From positions 1 through 7,504 of the forward strand of contig CAMTOM010000063.1 in assembly GCA_947074125.1 (NCBI GenBank): 7,504 nucleotides of DNA, given 5' to 3'. Made by a program: the position numbers and the translations under genes. Each line of letters opens with the position of its first letter. Position 1 is the stretch's first letter. Source of the DNA: an uncultured Desulfovibrionaceae bacterium. GTDB lineage: Bacteria > Desulfobacterota > Desulfovibrionia > Desulfovibrionales > Desulfovibrionaceae. A model generated the notes under the pieces. The model did no database searches, had not been told where the DNA came from, and saw only the letters and a list, made by a program, of their open reading frames with translations. Positions 5,257 through 7,504 of this stretch are shown in pieces.

Positions 5257-6900
5257 CTAGTACATGCCACCCATGCCGCCCATGCCACCCATATCGGGCA
5301 TGGCAGGACCTTCTTTCTTGGGTTCTGGCTTTTCGCAGATGGCGCATTCTGTTGTCAACAGGAGAGAAGCAACAGAGGCGGCGTTCTGAAGAGCTGTACG
5401 GGTCACTTTCTTGGGATCAATGACACCAGCTTTGATGAGGTCTTCAAATTCACCAGTAGCGGCGTTGAAGCCATATCCATCTTTGCCTTCGCGTACACGT
5501 TCGGTAATGATGGAGCCTTCAAAGCCTGCATTGTGTGCGATCTGGCGAAGAGGTTCTTCAATGGCGCGACGGATAATGTTCACGCCAGCCAGTTCGTCGT
5601 CATCGGCAGGCTTGATATCGTTCAAAACGCGAGCCACACGGATGAGGGCGGTACCACCACCAGGAACGATGCCTTCTTCAACAGCAGCGCGAGTTGCGTT
5701 CAGAGCATCTTCCACACGGTCTTTCTTTTCCTTCATTTCCACTTCTGTGGCAGCACCTACATGAACAACAGCAACGCCACCGACCAGCTTGGCCAGACGT
5801 TCCTGAAGCTTTTCACGGTCATAGTCAGAAGTGCTTTCTTCAATCTGGGCGCGAATCTGTTTGACACGAGCCTTGATGTCTTCAGCTTTGCCAGCACCGT
5901 CAACAATTGTGGTGTTGTCTTTGTCGATAACGATACGCTTGGCGGTTCCCAGATCAGAAAGAGCCATATTTTCCAGCTTCACACCGATGTCTTCAGAAGC
6001 AACCTGACCACCGGTAAGGATGGCGATGTCCTGAAGCATAGCTTTTCTGCGATCACCAAAGCCAGGAGCCTTCACAGCAACAACCTGCAAAGCGCCACGC
6101 AGCTTGTTCACAACCAAAGTAGCCAGAGCTTCGCCTTCAACATCTTCGGCAAGAATGATCAGTGAGCGATTGACTTTAGCTACCTGCTCAAGCACAGGAA
6201 GCATATCTTTCATGTTGGAAATTTTCTTTTCAGTGCAGAGGATATAGGGATTATCCATCTCGCACAGCATTTTTTCGGGATTGGTCACGAAATAAGGGGA
6301 GAGGTAACCACGGTCAAAGCGCATGCCTTCCACAACATCCATTGTGGTTTCAAGTCCCTTGGCTTCTTCAACAGTAATAACGCCTTCCTTGCCCACTTTA
6401 GCCATGGCTTCAGCGATGATGTTACCGATGGTAGCATCAGAGTTGGCGGAAATGGTACCGATCTGGGCGATTTCTTTCTGGTCGCGTGTGGGCTTGGCAA
6501 GATTGGCAAGTTCAGCAACAAGAGCTTCAACGCCCTTGTCTACGCCGCGCTTGACGGCCATGGGATTACGACCAGCAGCAACCAGCTTAACGCCTTCATG
6601 GTAAATTGCCTGAGCAAGAATGGTAGCGGTAGTGGTACCGTCACCAGCATTGTCAGAAGTTTTGGAGGCAACTTCTTTTACCAACTGGGCGCCCATATTT
6701 TCGAAACGGTCTTCCAGTTCGATTTCTTTGGCAACAGTCACGCCATCTTTGGTGATGATGGGCGCGCCGAAGGATTTTTCAATCACAACGTTGCGGCCTT
6801 TGGGACCCAAGGTTACTTTTACAGCATTGGCCAGCTTGTCAACACCGCGTGCCAGTTTTTCACGAGCTTTTACGTCAAAAAGAACTTCTTTAGCAGACAT
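5257..6900 (-). CDS. groEL: Chaperonin GroEL (60 kDa, group I)
   Basis: ATP-driven cytosolic folding chamber built of two seven-subunit rings capped by GroES. The 547 residues compare with 548 in E. coli. Conserved nucleotide-site elements are visible: LGPKGRNVV (31-39), D52 in TKDGVTVAKEI, DGTTT at 87-91 with D87, and D398, the hydrolytic aspartate, in RVEDALNATRAA. The family signature AAVEEGIVPGGG lies at 405-416. The tail reads MGGM-GGM-GGMY, a short version of the GGM repeat that fills the cavity floor. C519 and C522 form a CAIC pair near the C-terminus; E. coli has a cysteine at 519 only, as I recall. The ATG is preceded on the minus strand by GAGGA (6911-6915). It lies 32 bases downstream of groES and is surely cotranscribed with it. 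Codon use looks strongly biased, as expected for an abundant protein, and this creates a long but spurious antisense frame. Confidence 0.98.
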   Translation of the reverse strand: MSAKEVLFDVKAREKLARGVDKLANAVKVTLGPKGRNVVIEKSFGAPIITKDGVTVAKEIELEDRFENMGAQLVKEVASKTSDNAGDGTTTATILAQAIYHEGVKLVAAGRNPMAVKRGVDKGVEALVAELANLAKPTRDQKEIAQIGTISANSDATIGNIIAEAMAKVGKEGVITVEEAKGLETTMDVVEGMRFDRGYLSPYFVTNPEKMLCEMDNPYILCTEKKISNMKDMLPVLEQVAKVNRSLIILAEDVEGEALATLVVNKLRGALQVVAVKAPGFGDRRKAMLQDIAILTGGQVASEDIGVKLENMALSDLGTAKRIVIDKDNTTIVDGAGKAEDIKARVKQIRAQIEESTSDYDREKLQERLAKLVGGVAVVHVGAATEVEMKEKKDRVEDALNATRAAVEEGIVPGGGTALIRVARVLNDIKPADDDELAGVNIIRRAIEEPLRQIAHNAGFEGSIITERVREGKDGYGFNAATGEFEDLIKAGVIDPKKVTRTALQNAASVASLLLTTECAICEKPEPKKEGPAMPDMGGMGGMGGMY

Positions 6901-6932
6901 GGTTATATACTCCTCAAGGATGTGTGAAATAA

Positions 6933-7220
6933 TTAGTCGATGATAGCGAGAATATCTTCTTCACGCATGACCAGATGCTCAATACCGTCCAGCTTTACTT
7001 CTGTGCCGGCATATTTGTTGAAGAGCACAAGGTCGCCTTTCTTTACTGTCAGCTCAAGGCGTTTGCCATCATCAGACAGTTTGCCTGGACCAGCAGCGAC
7101 CACCTCACCCTTGGAATGCTTTTCTTTTGCCGTATCTGGAATATAAAGACCGCCAGCGGTCTTTTCTTCGGATTCAAGGCGCTTGACCAATACTCGGTCA
7201 TTAAGTGGTTTCAGTTTCAT
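6933..7220 (-). CDS. groES: Co-chaperonin GroES (10 kDa)
   Basis: Forms the seven-subunit lid that closes the GroEL chamber. 95 residues, close to the 97 of E. coli. The N-terminal cpn10 signature starts KLKPLNDRVLVKR (2-14). The mobile loop that docks on GroEL runs from about residue 16 to 36 and holds the hydrophobic GGLYI at 23-27. The roof region (about 45-57) and the C-terminal GIEHLVMREEDILAI complete the fold. A strong ribosome site GGAGG (minus strand of 7231-7235) stands ten bases before the ATG. It is the first gene of the groESL operon and is followed by groEL after 32 bases. Confidence 0.98.
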   Translation of the reverse strand: MKLKPLNDRVLVKRLESEEKTAGGLYIPDTAKEKHSKGEVVAAGPGKLSDDGKRLELTVKKGDLVLFNKYAGTEVKLDGIEHLVMREEDILAIID

Positions 7221-7261
7221 AACGTCAAATCCTCCAAAAATTTTTTCTGAATCAAATGGAA

Positions 7262-7283
7262 AGTGTAAAGCCAGTATAAAGCC
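7262..7283 (-). repeat. Tandem 11-bp repeat in the groESL promoter
   Basis: Read on the minus strand, GGCTTTATACT (7273-7283) is followed directly by GGCTTTACACT (7262-7272), with one base different. Each unit ends in a -10-like hexamer. The one-turn period fits either a duplicated promoter element or two in-phase binding sites. Confidence 0.65.
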
Positions 7284-7289
7284 TGTCTA
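7262..7289 (-). promoter_or_regulatory. Candidate vegetative promoter of groESL
   Basis: On the minus strand, TAGACA (7284-7289, 5/6 of a -35) is followed after 16 bases by TACACT (7262-7267, 4/6 of a -10). A second -10-like TATACT lies 11 bases upstream at 7273-7278. Transcription would start near 7255, leaving a leader of about 35 bases with the GGAGG site. I see no sigma-32 type CTTGAA/CCCCAT pair at suitable spacing. Confidence 0.45.
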
Positions 7290-7320
7290 ACATAATGCGT
7301 TTCCGGAACATTGATGTTAG
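7287..7320. repeat. 7-bp inverted repeat CTAACAT / ATGTTAG upstream of groESL
   Basis: CTAACAT (7287-7293) and ATGTTAG (7314-7320) are exact reverse complements with a 20-base gap. A further AACAT at 7307-7311 pairs locally with ATGTT (7314-7318). The left arm overlaps the candidate -35 hexamer. The geometry (7-N20-7) is not that of CIRCE (9-N9-9), nor is the sequence. Confidence 0.45.
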
Positions 7321-7504
7321 TAGGACGGAGTGGTTATTCCGTTCTGTACTGGTTGCTGCACACAGGGCTAAGCTGTGATGCCTTGCACCGGACAGCGTTA
7401 TTTCCGTATCGGCTTACTAAATAAGCCAGTCTTGGCGCTTGAACAGGGGGGAAAGAAAAAAACATCAGCTTTTTTTCATTCCTTGTGGCGGGGGTTGGTA
7501 CATA
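7321..7504. other. Non-coding region upstream of groESL, no gene recognised
   Basis: No open frame, tRNA or known RNA element is apparent. It contains several short stems: CACAG/CTGTG (about 7360-7377), GGCTTA-CTAAA-TAAGCC (7411-7427) immediately followed by GCCA-GTCT-TGGC (7424-7435), which share bases and so exclude each other, and a long A/T hairpin at 7448-7484. It may hold the far-upstream control of groESL or the start of a neighbouring unit beyond the window. Confidence 0.5.
7448..7484. repeat. Long imperfect hairpin with A7/T7 arms
   Basis: GGAAAGAAAAAAA (7450-7462) and TTTTTTTCATTCC (7470-7482) pair over 13 positions with one A-A mismatch, and two outer G-U pairs extend the stem; the loop is CATCAGC. 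The T-run in one arm and A-run in the other resemble a bidirectional terminator of an adjacent unit, but there is no GC-rich core and no separate U-tail. Confidence 0.45.

Noticed and set aside
5191..6165. Long plus-strand open frame (324 codons) opposite groEL
   Set aside because: It lies wholly or mostly antisense to a clear groEL, begins inside the groEL terminator, has no ribosome site and gives a low-complexity Phe/Thr/Ser-rich product. It reflects groEL codon bias.
7355..7440. tRNA or riboswitch upstream of groES
   Set aside because: Small stems occur, but there is no T-arm GGTTC-type motif, cloverleaf or known riboswitch core.
7221..7504. CIRCE element or sigma-32 promoter for groESL
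   Set aside because: Searched by eye on both strands; no TTAGCACTC or GAGTGCTAA half-site, and no CTTGAA/CCCCAT pair with 13-17 base spacing toward groES.

Overview
The window holds two functional blocks that converge near position 5,100-5,240, plus one divergent small gene at the left. Taxonomy is inferred from recalled family sequences only. The GroEL and GroES look most like those of Desulfovibrionaceae (Desulfobacterota): the GroEL C-terminus carries a Cys-containing TTEC segment, a KPEPKKE linker and a short GGM tail ending in Tyr. A gut- or host-associated sulfidogen that meets acid stress would fit, but I cannot name the genus.

Layout. Positions 1-95 hold no gene I can support. Positions 96-500 (-) encode a small secreted protein that looks like a DUF5329 family member. 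Positions 501-984 are a non-coding divergent region of about 19% G+C (80 of 420 bases counted over 541-960), full of A/T-only inverted and direct repeats. Then follow, on +, gadB (985-2397, glutamate decarboxylase), gadC (2441-4009, glutamate/GABA antiporter-type APC permease) and glsA (4137-5075, glutaminase). A strong terminator-like hairpin sits between gadC and glsA, and another follows glsA. On the minus strand, groES (7220-6933) and groEL (6900-5257) form a normal groESL operon ending in a GC-rich terminator at 5205-5234. Positions 7221-7504 are the non-coding leader and upstream region of groESL. It has no recognisable CIRCE element but contains a tandem 11-bp repeat and inverted repeats around a plausible promoter.

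How the genes work together. Glutaminase converts glutamine to glutamate and ammonia, and the ammonia takes up a proton. GadB decarboxylates glutamate to GABA and consumes another proton. GadC would export GABA in exchange for glutamate. Together this is a complete glutamine/glutamate-dependent acid-resistance cassette. GadB and GlsA resemble the enterobacterial enzymes in long blocks, including catalytic residues and the C-terminal His that governs pH gating in E. coli GadB. GadC is clearly more diverged from E. coli GadC. The divergently placed secreted DUF5329-like protein is the main unknown. Its position suggests, but does not prove, a link to envelope acid stress. The very A/T-rich region between it and gadB is the most unusual piece of DNA here and is the likely control region of the cassette.
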